This document shows positions 36,280-48,131 of a DNA stretch of 64,000 nucleotides, piece after piece. This stretch comes from Eleusine coracana subsp. coracana (taxonomy: Eukaryota > Streptophyta > Magnoliopsida > Poales > Poaceae). The first letter of the stretch is position 1. Every line of letters begins with the position of its first letter. Position numbers and translations under genes: made by a program. The stretch covers positions 37,206,432 to 37,270,431 of the forward strand of contig CM064417.1 of the NCBI GenBank assembly GCA_032690845.1, in the 5' to 3' direction. A model generated the notes under the pieces. That model searched no databases and was not told where the DNA came from. It was given only the letters and a program-made list of their open reading frames with translations.

Positions 36280-37209
36280 GTGTTGAAACCCTGACCGAGC
36301 CGGAGATAGCGGAGCGGAGAAACTCGATGCCTGCTAGGACGGGACAGATCCCAACTCCGGGCGACAAGCCTAATGCGACGTTACGACCCCGGACGGAAGG
36401 GGTCGAGTAAGACGGTGGTCAACAACCGCCAACCATCTGACCTTAAATGTCGTACTCATTGCACGCGCACAGTATCAGGAGGTTAAATCCTCTAGTATAT
36501 CTGCCGCCCTCATCATCACCAGCGCCTGCTGATGAAGGCAGGCATGATAGGGCAGCCTGTGACGCTACCACCTGATGACATCCCTAACCACAGTGATACA
36601 GGACGAACTGATGGACAACAGGATTGATCACCACACTGATAACGTGATAGCGCCCATGATGCACCACCCCAGCTATGGGCGCACACGCCATCTACAGTAA
36701 CGAGGGGAGCTCGACCCAACAACAGGAAACGGGGGCATGCCTAAGCACAGTGCCCTCCCCCTGACACAAGGCCAGGACGATAAACCCGCAAGGACCGAAG
36801 ACCATGCCACCAACCAGGAACTTCGCCTTATTCTGCACGCCTCCACCAACTCAACACGTGTAGAACCCTGCTCTCTCTTTCTCTCTCTCCGTAAACGGGC
36901 CCATCCCCTTGAAGTATAAAAGGGGAGACCCACTCTCTTCTCTAGACCAAAAAAAAGGAACGGAAGATAGAGGCACACACACATCTAGCACACACAATTC
37001 ACTTGCACCCAAGACATGAAGCCTCCTCCTCTCTCACCACAGTTGTACTCCTCCACCGGAGTAAGTAACACAAGCAGACCTGAGAACTAGACGTAGGGGG
37101 CTTCCCCGAACTAGTATAACCCCCTGTGTCCTCTTGCATAGCCATCACCGAGCCCGAAACGCGCACCCCTATGAACAAATTCTACTACCCGGTGATCTAA
37201 ACACCGACA

Positions 37210-37641
37210 CATAGGCAAGTAAAATTCGAATTGATTCAAGCCTAGCTACGGAAGCATAAGTTTCACCGAAATCCAAACCTTCGACTTGTGAATAACCTTT
37301 TGCTACTAGTCATGCTTTGTTTCTTGTCACCACACCATGTCCATCTTGTTTATTATGGAACACCCATTTGGTGCCCACAACATTTTGCTTTGGTCTCTCC
37401 ACCAAAGTTCATACTTCATTTCTTTCAAAGTTGTTCAACTCCTCTTGCATGCCCAACACCCAATTCGGATCACGTAGTGCATCTTCTACCTTAAATGGCT
37501 CAAAAGAAGACACAAAAGAGTAATGTTCACAAAAGGTAGCGGCACGTGATCTAGTTGTTACCCCTTTTTCAATGTCACCAAGAATGTTGTCCACGGGGTG
37601 ATCTCGTTGCACACTTTGGTGTACCCTTGGATGTGCAACTT
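37210..37641 (-). pseudogene. Copia-1 pol fragment: linker and N-terminal RT
   Basis: On the minus strand this reads VAHPRVHQSVQRDHPVDNIL, GDIEKGVTTRSR, then the RT start NWVLGMQEELNNFERNEV, a stop, VVGTKWVFHNKQ, VAKGYSQVEGLDF and ARLESIRILLA. The fragment is bounded by solo LTR B on one side and by the gypsy LTR on the other. It joins in sense to 41,754 onward and to 23,615 downward. Confidence 0.85.
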
Positions 37642-40600
37642 TGTCACGGACCCGCCTTACCACAGAGACGGTTCCGTTCCAGGATCTCCCTCGGGTGGCG
37701 ATACGCGCTGTGGCGCCCAATAGTACAATACATGACAGAGAAATATAATTGCAACAAGAGCATAGGTGGGGAAATAGAGTTTTACATAAATCCGAAGTTA
37801 TATTACAAACCAGAGTTTTGTCAGAAGTAAATTACCGAAGCGAATTGTCCATCAATGATTCAACTAATTTGACGAGGAAGATAGATACAATCGCCCTCTC
37901 ACGGCGACACACAGGGAACAACCTGGCCATAATAGGTGTCTTGCCCAAGCACCGTACCGGCAAGCAAGGAACGTAATAGTGCACCTACACGCCTTCATCG
38001 ACATTGTTTTTTAACCGGAAGACCTAGAGCTAACTATCGAGACTTTGGGCTATCCGGACACATACTTCGAGAAATGGTTTATGCATGTTTGTTACCGAGT
38101 GCAACTAGATCCAACTACTCCTCATCTTCATTCGTGCACAGCTCCCACTTGATGTTCCAGCAGTCGGGGCGCTGGCCCTCCCAGTGGAATCTCCCATCGC
38201 AGTGGCAGTCTCCATCCTGATCATCTGAAAACCATATAGAGCTACGCCCTGAGTAACTAATTTACTCAGCAAGACTGACCCGTCAAAATGGCCAGCTACA
38301 GCCGACGCCTAGACATGCAAAGGCTAGGGATAGGGTTATATTGCCAAAAAACCAGCCTAGGAGTGGATCCTTGCTTTTTAAGTTTTAGCATCAAGTTAAG
38401 TTGTCTTGTGAAATAGAAAATTTAGTTTGCACTATAGCTATAACAATCATGGTTGCAATACGGTCTTAAAAATTCCAAACAGTAGTATTAAACCCACTTA
38501 TCATCTTAATGGCTTCCGACACTGTTCCGGAGCAGCGATCAAGTGGTACTCGTTACTGTGAGGGGCAGCGACTCGAATCGATTTACATCCTGTAGAAGAA
38601 ACCTGCTTGCACGACCCATACGCGCTTTCTGGAAGCCGCATGGAGCAACCTTTCGCTTACGGTACCGCAGGGTCTTCCGGGTCCAGACTCCCCCGAGAAG
38701 GGTCCCCCAACGCGATGCGCCCCGTGCCGCCATCCGTGGGTGGATTGCTCCCTCCTCTCAGCCTCAGTTCCACCAAAGAAGGGAGAAGGCTATCTTCGGA
38801 CCAGGCGGTAGTCGTAGCTACGTCGGTTTACTGGGCCCATATCTCCAGCATGCAAACAGTACGTTCAAACTTGATCCCATGGGCCGGACACGAGGCGTAG
38901 CCTTAGGTGACTCGGACGGGACCTACTACACGCTAAGGTTTTAATCAACTCCTATCACTTAATGCACAGGCAAGCTTACACCCCTAGCTAGTGATAGAAT
39001 AAAAATTTAAAACAGGGATAATGCACCGGGGCTCGCCTTGGTCCTGCTCCTGGTTAGTCAAAACACCACCGGGTCCTTCTGGCTCCTACTCCTGTCCCGT
39101 CTCCATGTGGTTCACCTCGTGATCTACATGATGCGAATGATGCAATGCATGAGAACCACATTCGATTCATAACACTTCCTCAACAAATATGTTCAAACAT
39201 CAATATTACATGTAGAGGTGAACGGGGTGTCGATTAGTTCAATAGATGCACCATATAAGGTAGAGGTATAGGGTGGATTTAGTTGGTGAATTTCCTTCAT
39301 GGACTCCAGTGAATAAACGCAGTAACGGAGTACAAAGGTACGGGGTGTGCCGATTGCCATCAATAAAATGTGTGAGGCACAAAGGCAATAGGTAATGGTA
39401 GGAATAATGTTTTCAGTGCGTTAAGGAGGTTGCTAAATAAGAAATAAGTATATATGATACAAAGCTTAAAGTACAATTGTACGATTAATTGAAACATTAA
39501 ATCTAAGGGATAAACAATTATTTTAGCATGGTGTTGAAAGACCAACGAGCATGTGCAATCTACTACAGACAGAGGCACCAGGGATGATATTTTATAGTTT
39601 TAGCTTAATTTATTTTGCATATTTCCCTCCTTGACTTTATTTCGTTAATATGTTGTGCATGTGCCGCTTTGAGCAAGGCAAGTGTATATGAACATGGTCA
39701 ATGGTTAAACAAAGTAGTATAATATTACTATTCAAATGCATGCTGCTAAGTATGAAATGTCTTTATATGATATAAAACCTAAGTTAAATGACTATATAGT
39801 TAAGTGTATTATTACGCTTATAAGTCAAATTGATTATTTGAACATGGTTCTGGAAGTCATATAACTATGAGCAATTTACTATGAGTAGAACATACTAGGA
39901 GTGAATTTCAGACCAAGTTTCACCGTCATGCATTGAGCCAATTAATTCAAATAATTAAATTAGTGTAAATGCGAATAATTCCTACAGGCCAAAATAAGGG
40001 AGATAAAAACGTGGAAATTTTCATGGAGATCAAGGATGACTAATAGTGAGCCCATGACAAAGTCCAGCAATTTATCAATCTCGTAGGCCAAAATATGAAT
40101 TTATTTATGTATTTCCTATTAATTTTAGATGTAGCAAAAATATTAAAATGCATGTGTTTTAGTATTTTCCTAAAATACTACAAGGTTACAGGATCTCATA
40201 GAATTTTAATTTGCGTCAAAACTCCCATTATTTATTTAGTTATGGAATTTAGAAGGTAACAAGGCTTTCTGGGAATTTATTTAAACAAGGAGTAGTGGAA
40301 AAACGGCTCTGGCCAATCAAAGCTCAGGACACACGAGGGGTCACAAGGTTGTGGACTGGTGTGGCTGCAGTCACGCGGGATCTGGGTTGTGTGGCCCTGC
40401 GTGTAGCGCCGCCGGAAGGTTGCTGGAGCACAGTGGTGGGCTCGCTGTTGCGGCCACCCGGCAAGCGGAGCTCGGCCACGAGCTCGCCAAACAATGCACG
40501 TGCAGGCTTAGATCAGTGGGAGGGTTCGCGAGGGAGGGGTCTCACCAGAGAATCGCCGGAGGTGGCGAGCAATGAATGGCAACGTGCGGCGACGGCTGGA

Positions 40601-41753
40601 GCTCGGGACAGTGGATGGAGATGCCCCTTGCATCATCGAAGAGCTTCAGTGCACAAAGAAACATCCCCGCATCGAGGATGTCATCGACGAAAGCAACCAG
40701 AATCGAGAGTTTGACACGGACTGTGGCGACTGGCGGTTGACGGCGGGGGAAATCTCCAATGTCGGCGAAATCTCGCGATGAAGAAGTTCAAGATTGGTCA
40801 GGGAGGGGCGTAGAGTGGTTCATCTCACGATAGATTAGGAATTGGGTGCGGAGGCTCACCGAGGAGACCGGATTTCCCATCAGCGGCGACATGCAGTATG
40901 AATGGGGCCTCATCAGAAAATCTCCAAATCCACTACGCATGGGCGGGGGTCGAGCTGCAGTTCACCGGAGACACTAGAGGGCTTCGTTGCGCGCGTTTTG
41001 GTGGTGGGGTTCGCGCTGGGACGCAGCGGAGCGGCCGGGCGATGGAGGCTTAAGCGGTGACAGCCATGGCTGGCGTGTGTCTCAGACCAAGCGAGAGAAA
41101 ATGGGGAGGGGCACGTGAGTGCAAGAGAGAGAGGGAAATGGGTGGGGGAGGAGAAACCAGGGGCGACCTCTGGTTTTGGAGCCGGTTTTCGGTCCAGGGA
41201 AGCGAGCGGCGACTCGGCGACGCCCACAGCGGCCAACCAACAAAGAAGAAGGCGCTTGAGTGGCTGACAGGTGGGGCCCTCGGGTCTCTTTCTTTTCAAA
41301 AATTTTCCAAATTGCATTGTTTGTTAATTTTGTAACTTCAATTCTATAGCTCCTACGCAAAATCAAAAAATATGTGCATGTTTACAACAATGTGCTCTTA
41401 TTTCAGAAAATGAGTTTGACCTCCGAATTGTAATCAAATTTGAATAGGAAAGTTTCAAAAAGGGATTGTTTTTAGATATTTGGGTATTTATTTGGGCCAA
41501 TAAACAAGGGGTAAAAATTACAATCATTTGTTCAAAATTCTATTTTGGCTTGTACTACAACATATATTTTTGATGACACAAGTTGTGTTGAAAAGTTTTG
41601 ACTTGTAGTTCAAATGTTGTTTAAATTTAATTAAATTTCATTCAAATGAGGCTCAAATAACTCCAAAATTTTTTTTTTTTGAGTGGGTTCATAGTTGATT
41701 CCAAAATAACGCCTAGTGTCGACAAGCGCTGTTTTGATACCCTGGGTGTCACA
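37642..41753 (-). mobile_element. Long solo LTR, copy B (4.1 kb), inside Copia-1 pol
   Basis: On the minus strand it begins TGTGACACCCAGGGTATCAA and ends GGGTCCGTGACA. Flanking pentamers AACTT (37,637-37,641) and AATTT (41,754-41,758) match at 4 of 5 positions. It is colinear with copies A and C in inverse orientation and has no gag or pol. It separates the linker downstream of the Copia-1 integrase (TRPQI) from the continuation (VAHPRVHQ), so it landed after Copia-1. Confidence 0.85.
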
Positions 41754-43594
41754 AATTTGTGGTCTTGTATCATCTCCATTTTCTTCATCTTCTCCCCCTT
41801 GATCATTGCCATCATTTTGATCTTGATCTTCATCTTTTGTGGGTGGAGAAGCTTGATTCGATGATGGATCTACTTGATCATCACTAGGATCATGTGGTCC
41901 AATATCACCTATGGTCATTCTCCTCAATGCATCACATGGAGCCTCATCGTCATCTAGCACATCAAGATCAACTTGCTCCACTTGAGAGCCATTAGTTTCA
42001 TCAAATTGCACGTCACTCATAATTTCAATACAACTGGAGTCCTTGTTGAAGACACAGTAAGCACGCGAATTTGAATCATAACCAAGAAAGATGAATTCAT
42101 AGGCTTAAGGAGCAAACTTTGATGACCTTCCTCTTTTGTTAAGCGCAAAGCATTTGCTCCCAAAGATACGAAAATAAGAGACATTGGGTTTGTTACCGGT
42201 GAGGAGCTCATATGATGTTTTCTTTAGGATTCGGTGAAGATAGAGTCGGTTTGTGGCATGAACGGCCGTGTTGATAGCTTCGGCCCAAAAGCGGTCGGAG
42301 GAGGTCTTGTATTCATCAAGCATTGTTCTTGTCATCTCAATAAGTGTGCGATTCTTTCTTTTGGGCATCCCGTTTGATTGTGGAGTATAGGGTGCCGAAA
42401 ATTCATGCTTTATGCCTTCTTCTTCAAGAAACTCTTCTACTTGAGTGTTTTTGAACTCCGTCCTGTTGTCACTTCTTATCCTCTTGACTTTCAACTCAAA
42501 TTTATTTTGAGCTCTTCTCAAGAATTTTTTTAGTACTCCTTGTGTGTTTACTTATGTCATGCAAAAAGAATACCCAAGTGAAATGAGTAAAATCATCAAC
42601 AATTACTAAACCAAATTTGGTACCGCCAATACTTATGTAGGGTATTGGACCAAATAAGTCCATGTGAAGTAATTCCAATGGCCCTTTTGTAGTCATCACA
42701 TTTTTGGCGGGATGTGGTGCTCCAACTAGCTTTTCGGCTTGACATGCTCCATAAGGCCTATCTTTCTCAAACACAACATCGGTTAATCCTACGATGTGAC
42801 CTCCTTTTTGGAGCTTATGAAGATTTCTCATACCAACATGGGCAAGCCTTCGGTGCCATAGCCAAGCCATGTTAGCTTTCGCTATCAAGCATGTGTCAAG
42901 TTCCGCTTCATTCGAGGAAAAATCCACAACATAAAGCTTCTCTTTTAACACCCTTAAAAGCGAGCGAGCCATCACTTGTCTTATAGACGGTCACACCCTC
43001 ATTGTTGAATAAGCAATTGTAACCCATCCCAAAAAGTTGTGAGATGGACAACAAATTGAAGTCAACACTATCAACAAGCAAAACCTTAGAAAGAGAATGC
43101 TCAGGAGAAATAGAAATGTTACCACTTTCCAAGACTTTTCCTTTGCTATTGTCACCAAAAGTGATCCATGAGTTTGAGTCACTTTCTTGCAATGTGTTGA
43201 ACATACTCTTGTCTCCGGTCATATGATTTGTGCATCCACTATCAATCACCCAACTTGATTCGTCGGAGGAGTAATCCTACAACACAAATTAAGCCTTGGT
43301 TTTAGGTACCTAATTTTTCTTGGGTCCTTTCACATTAGTAACAAGCACCTTGGACACCCACACACAAGTCTTAGGATGCTTGTTGCATGGCCCAACATAT
43401 GTAGCAAAAACATTTCCATACTTGTTTCTCATTAGCACATAAGAGGCATCAAAATCATAAAAAAGTACGGAATTCACTCTAGAAGCATTAGCATTGTAAT
43501 CATAAGAGAAATCAGTAGTGGCTTTGAGCTCTTCTTGCTTCTTTGAGTATGTGCCTCCTTTGGTGAATTTTAGAAACTCCTTTCCATTTTTCAC
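41754..43594 (-). pseudogene. Copia-1 protease, pre-integrase and integrase region
   Basis: Order on the minus strand: FDASYVLMRNKYGNVFATYV, protease motif DSGCTNHMTG (about 43,245), pre-integrase HRRLAHVGMRNL, integrase DLFGPIPYIS, VIVDDFTHFTWVFF, RSDNRTEF and PQSNGMPKRKNRTL, then an acidic linker. Frameshifts lie near 42,950 and 42,520 and a stop near 42,105. In the integrase the expected catalytic Glu of the (V/G)xERKNR segment reads Lys (MPKRKNR), and the usual SDNGTEF reads SDNRTEF. Catalysis would be lost even without the frameshifts. Confidence 0.87.
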
Positions 43595-45664
43595 CTATCT
43601 AGCATTGTGCTTGGCACCATGCTTGAAACCAATCCCATCCATGATGTGAGGACGTCTTGTGTTTGTGTATACACCTCTTGCATACTCAACTTTTTCTTCA
43701 TCACTTGATTTCTTCTTCGGTTGTGCTTGACTTGTTAGACCTTCAACTTTCTTTTTCAAATCTTTAACCAATTTGACATTAGTAGCACTAGCATTAACAT
43801 CAACATTGTAGCACCTATCACATCCTTGACTTGTGGAGGCTTCGGAAGAATGAGGTGCACTTGAGGAAGAAAGGGGTTTAGTGGACCAAAGGACATCAAA
43901 TTGCACTTTAAGTTCCTTATGTTCCTTTTTCAAGGCAACATGATCGCCTTGAAGAGCAATATTTGAGTCCTTAAGACTAGTAATAGTCTCCTTGCTTTTG
44001 GCAAGTTCTTGGTCCAACACCTCATTCTTGTTTTGCTCAAGTTTTAAGAGATTCTCAAGCTCAAGGTTTCTCTCCTTTTCTAGGATGAGCAAGTCTTCTT
44101 GTTTCTCAAGAATCTCATCTCTTTCTTCCAATTCCTCCATTAGTTCTTTAATCTTGTAGAGAGCACTTTTACTTAACCCTTCAAGTAAGGGTTCAAATTC
44201 ATTATCACTTTCATCGTCACTTGAGGTGTATTTGGGAGAAGAGGAAGGTTGTGATGATACCTTGTGTTTGCTCTCCTTTGCCATGAAGCACTTGTGGTTG
44301 AATCCCTTGTCTTTGTTGAGGTTGGAGAAGAGTCTTGCTTGGTGAAGTCTTGTGGACGGCCATGGTTGCTACATGATCATTGTCATCATCGGAATCCTCA
44401 TCATTTGAGTCCCATGTTTTTCCAGTGTATGCTTCACCGGAATATTTCTTTTTGTTATTTCTTCTATCTTTGTTGTCATCCCTTACTCCTTTTCTCTCAT
44501 TTGGACAATTTACAATGAAATGCTCGGGCTTGCCACACTTGTAGCAATTCCTCTTGGTTCTTGATTTTGACTTTCCCTTCTTTTCTCCATGATATTCTTT
44601 TCTCATGAACTTCTTGAATCTTTTCATGAATAGAGCTATGTCTTCTTCATCACTTTTGGAACTTGAGCTTTTATTTTCTTCTTCACTTGAGCTTTCTTCA
44701 AGTTTCTTCTCTTTGCTTGCTTTGAGTGCTATCTCATTGTTTTTCAACATGGCCACACTTCTAGCAAGATTCTTCACATATTCGGCTTCTCTCTCCATTA
44801 TTTCTTGATTGATTAATCTTCCAAGAACTTTATCGGGAGTCATCTTGTCAAACAATGGATGCTCACGTATCAATGTGCAAATTGTGGGATTTCTCACGGT
44901 GAAAGCTCTAAGGATCCTTTTGCACACTTCATGATCGGTCCGAGCTTTGCTTCCATAGGATCTAACTTTGTTCACCATGACCTTGAGGCAGTTGTACATA
45001 GCTTGATGACTTTCATTGTCCTCAATTACAAACTGTCCCAACTCTCCTTTAATCAACTCAATCTTGGTAGCTTTTATTGTCCTGTTACCTTCATGGGTTA
45101 TCTTGAGTATATCCCAAATTTCCTTGGCAATCTCTAAACCATCAACCTTGTCAAATTGCTCTTGGTTCAAGGATGAGAGAATGATGGTGGTTGCTTGAGC
45201 ATTGCGATGAATGTCATGTTGTTGCTTCGTTGAGAGTTCTTCATCATCATCGCTATCCGACAGCTCAATACTTATGGTCACAATTTCCAAAAACTCGGAT
45301 GCACCGATATTAAATGCAACTTCATGTTTTGCCTCCACTTGGTATAGTGCGTTCCATCAAAATGAGGTGGCCTACCCATGTGGATGGTCATAAAGTTGGA
45401 GTTAGAATTTAAACGATTGTAATCGAAATGAATAGCATGGAATTTCTTATCTTTCTTTTTCTTCTTCTTGGTGTTGGTAGAGGAAGCATATCCATCACTT
45501 GAGTCGTCATCAACATTGGTAGTGCTTTCTCTTGGCTTTGAGCTCTTGCCACTCTTGTTGCTCTTGCTTTTGCTGTCGTTCTTGTGAACCTTCGGGTTCT
45601 TGCCATTTTTGTCATCTCCGGACATTTTCGGAATTGTTTTCGGATTATCCTCGGGGTTCATCAT
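43595..45664 (-). pseudogene. Copia-1 gag
   Basis: It starts MMNPEDNPKTIPKMSG at 45,664 with a Lys/Ser-rich N-terminus. A frameshift near 45,300 leads into the gag core (NAQATTIILSSLNQEQFDKV, IWDILKITHEG, MVNKVRSYG, KRILRAF) and a CCHC zinc knuckle CYKCGKPEHFIVNC near 44,520. A second frameshift near 44,280 leads into a coiled coil (KIKELMEELEERDEILEKQE). The segment ends at an in-frame TAG (43,595-43,597), after which the same frame continues into the protease region. Confidence 0.87.
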
Positions 45665-45702
45665 CTTTGATCTCCAAGCGATAAGGCCTTGTAGGAGATA
45701 TC

Positions 45703-45717
45703 GGCTCTGATACCAAT
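45703..45717 (-). other. Copia-1 primer-binding site
   Basis: On the minus strand ATTGGTATCAGAGCC immediately follows the 5' LTR. It is complementary to the 3' end of initiator methionine tRNA, the usual primer of plant copias. Confidence 0.85.
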
Positions 45718-47329
45718 TGAAAGTTACCTAGAGGGAGGGGAATAGGCAAATACTCCTGAAAACCACTAATTAAAACAATTAGTTCTGACAGGGGTCGAAC
45801 TAAGACGCAAGTGTTGGCGTCTAAGTCCGGGCTGGCATCTTAGTCCGCTAGGGTTAGCGTTTAAGTCCGAATCCTGCACATGACAGATTATAGAACAAGC
45901 TCTAGATTGATTTCTATGGTACAATAAATTTATGAGGGCCTAGAGACAACTAGTAGCAAGTACAAGGAAGCTTAAAAAAGTACAAGAAAGCTAGGGAACA
46001 AGCTACACAAGTAATATTAGAGAGACATAATAATAAGGCATAAATAGTAAAGAAGAGCAATAAGAGCAAGAACAAGCACACAAGGCTCAAAGATTTGTTC
46101 ACCGAAGTTCATTCTCACAAAGGAACCTACATCTCCGTTGAGGAGTCCATAAAGGACCGGGTTGCTCTCAACCCTAGAACCTCTTCCAAGCAACCACAAA
46201 GGTCAAGCTCGGTTTTCCACTATTAATCCTTTACAAGGAGGGCAATACAAACTTCTCGGTCTTCAACCACAAGCTTGGGAGCCCTAGGCGACGCCTAACC
46301 GTAACAAACACAAGCAATACCAATGATGAAGAGAAACCAAAGTGCTTCAATGCAATATGAGGTGGCTCACTCAAGTCCACACAAATCTCCTCTCAATCCC
46401 TCAAGAATCGGAGTAGCAAGCTTGGGGGAGAGTTGGAGAAGCTCTTGAGTGCTCAGATGTGTTTTTCAGCTTTGCGGAGTGGCCATTCGAGCAATGGGGA
46501 TGAAAGGGTGTATTTATAGGAGGGGAGAAGAAAAGAGCCGTTGGGGGTGTCAGACCCAACCTAGTCCGATATTGAGGCTCGGACTAGTCCGGCCCTGCAG
46601 TTCAAAAATAACACGGACGCTCAACCCAACCCCAAAAATGGTTAAGTGTTAGTGACCCGAACTAGTCCGAAAACACCTGACTTAGTCCGGATCAAACAGC
46701 TCCCCGAAGGAAAACCTTTCTGGAATGACCCTGACCTATCCTAGTCCGGCCAAAGTCGGCTTAGTCCGAATGGGTCACCAACCCGGCCTAGTCCGGAACT
46801 AGCCGGCCTAGTCTGGATCAACCCATGACCAGACCAAAACACTCCTGGGTTTTGCTCTGAGCAAACTTAGTCCGGTAGATGTCGTCCTAGTCCGGATCGT
46901 TCTGGTTCCCGGCTTAGTCCAGATTTTGGCGTCTTAGTCCGGCCAGTCCGATTCCAGAACCAAACATGTACTGTTTTGGACCAAGACGGCTTAGTCCGCG
47001 TGATTTCGGACTAGTCCGCTTCCTAGAGAAAATCAGAGGAAGTTAAGGGTTTGGGAATGCAATATGGTGTTAGAAATTAGAGCACTTGGTCAATTTTACC
47101 GCTTTCTTTGTCGTGTCCCTCTTGATAGTACGGTATACCTATGACTCAAAAGTAAGAAAGAGAGCTAGGAGTCATCGGTTCCCTTCTTCCTTTTTTCTTT
47201 TCATTTTGGAGGGTCGTCTTTGATTTATGAAATATTCACCCTGCTCATATACTTAAAAAATATTATTAGTCCTTTAATTGTTCGTCATTAATCAACCAAA
47301 ACTTACACGGAGGCCTAGATGCACCTTCA
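45718..47329 (-). repeat. Copia-1 5' LTR
   Basis: 1,612 bp, homologous to 17,922-19,560 with many scattered differences. The TATA box on the minus strand is the rc of 46,511-46,518. The TTAGTCCGG array lies upstream at about 46,555-47,015. Confidence 0.88.
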
Positions 47330-48131
47330 AAAATTCATAGAACAAAAATGAAAACAACAAAATCGTAATCTAGGCAGAGATAAAAGCTAATACAAAATCA
47401 TGATGCATTATTTGATTGTGTGCAGTCAAGCTAGTATAATGAACTAATTTTGTCTGTTTGAAGCATTTTACAGATCAATTTATTATGTAAAAATTAACCC
47501 TTAAATGTCACTTATTGGCCACGCAAATTATTAACAAGGATAGTTCAAATTGTTTGGATGCAGAGAAGAGAAGTTTCCAGTCAAATGAAGAGAGATCTTA
47601 GAGTCATTCCCCATACTTAACTCCAAACAGAACATGACTCCTGCAAATATGCTGGCAGCAGAAAAATTGAGGCAATAAAATATGCACTTCTCATACAGAA
47701 CAGCTCAGTTGATTCTTTCCCACATGATGATAGAAGACCACAAAAATAGGTAACATAGATATCAATGCATCAATCGCTTTAGCTAGCTAGACACCTCGCT
47801 AGCAAATATGGATAAATAATAGATAAACATTAAAAGAAGCAATACAAATGCCAGGATGAGTTTCAGATACATTAATAAAATGGAAGTACTTAACAAGCTA
47901 AAGTAGCCAAATAAACATGCAGAAAAGGTATTCGCCAACCCTAGTTTCTCCCACAAACAACCATACTCAAAAACCTAAGAATTAAGCCGATCTAGTAGCA
48001 TTCGTGGCATGTCTCACTACATGCTGCATTCAGTACAGACTCCTGAAGCAAGAATAACATTACAAAACTATGAAACATGATAATAATGCATCAGCACCAG
48101 TTCCAGCATTAGAAGCCCAACATATGATACC
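47330..48131 (-). other. 3' flank/3' UTR of F-box gene
   Basis: AAAAT at 47,330-47,334 is the right target duplication of Copia-1. From about 47,400 onward the sequence is homologous to 850-1612, showing that the duplication of the F-box gene included its downstream flank. No independent gene is seen. Confidence 0.7.

Larger units (their letters stand above)
23616..37209 (+). mobile_element. Gypsy-type solo LTR, split by Copia-2
   Basis: Two pieces (23,616-24,099 and 36,280-37,209, about 1.4 kb together) begin TGTTGAGGG and end CACCGACA. CATAG occurs immediately outside both ends (23,611-23,615 and 37,210-37,214) and, when one copy is removed, the Copia-1 RT frame joins (ESIRILLA to ATHHDFK). 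A plus-strand TATA box (AGTATAAAAGGGG near 36,915) lies in the right piece, so the LTR points right. No gypsy gag-pol is present. The gypsy assignment is from LTR style and length, without coding support. Confidence 0.75.
17922..47329 (-). mobile_element. Copia-1: nested copia LTR retrotransposon (29.4 kb with insertions)
   Basis: LTRs at 17,922-19,560 and 45,718-47,329 begin TGAAAGTT and end CTTCA. Exact AAAAT target duplications flank the whole (17,917-17,921 and 47,330-47,334), so everything between belongs to one insertion plus later insertions into it. On the minus strand the order is 5' LTR, iMet-tRNA primer site, gag with a CCHC knuckle, protease, integrase, RT-RNase H, an extra ORF, polypurine tract and 3' LTR. 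This is the copia domain order (integrase before RT). The long gag with coiled coil and the third ORF after pol recall the SIRE/Maximus lineage. Many frameshifts and stops make it non-autonomous now. It is interrupted by solo LTR B and by a gypsy LTR that contains Copia-2. It lies about 800 bp downstream of the F-box gene stop. Confidence 0.9.

Noticed and set aside
37642..41753. Host gene between the copia parts
   Set aside because: The segment is colinear with two other repeats in the window, has TG...CA ends and a near-perfect 5-bp duplication, and no supported coding exons.
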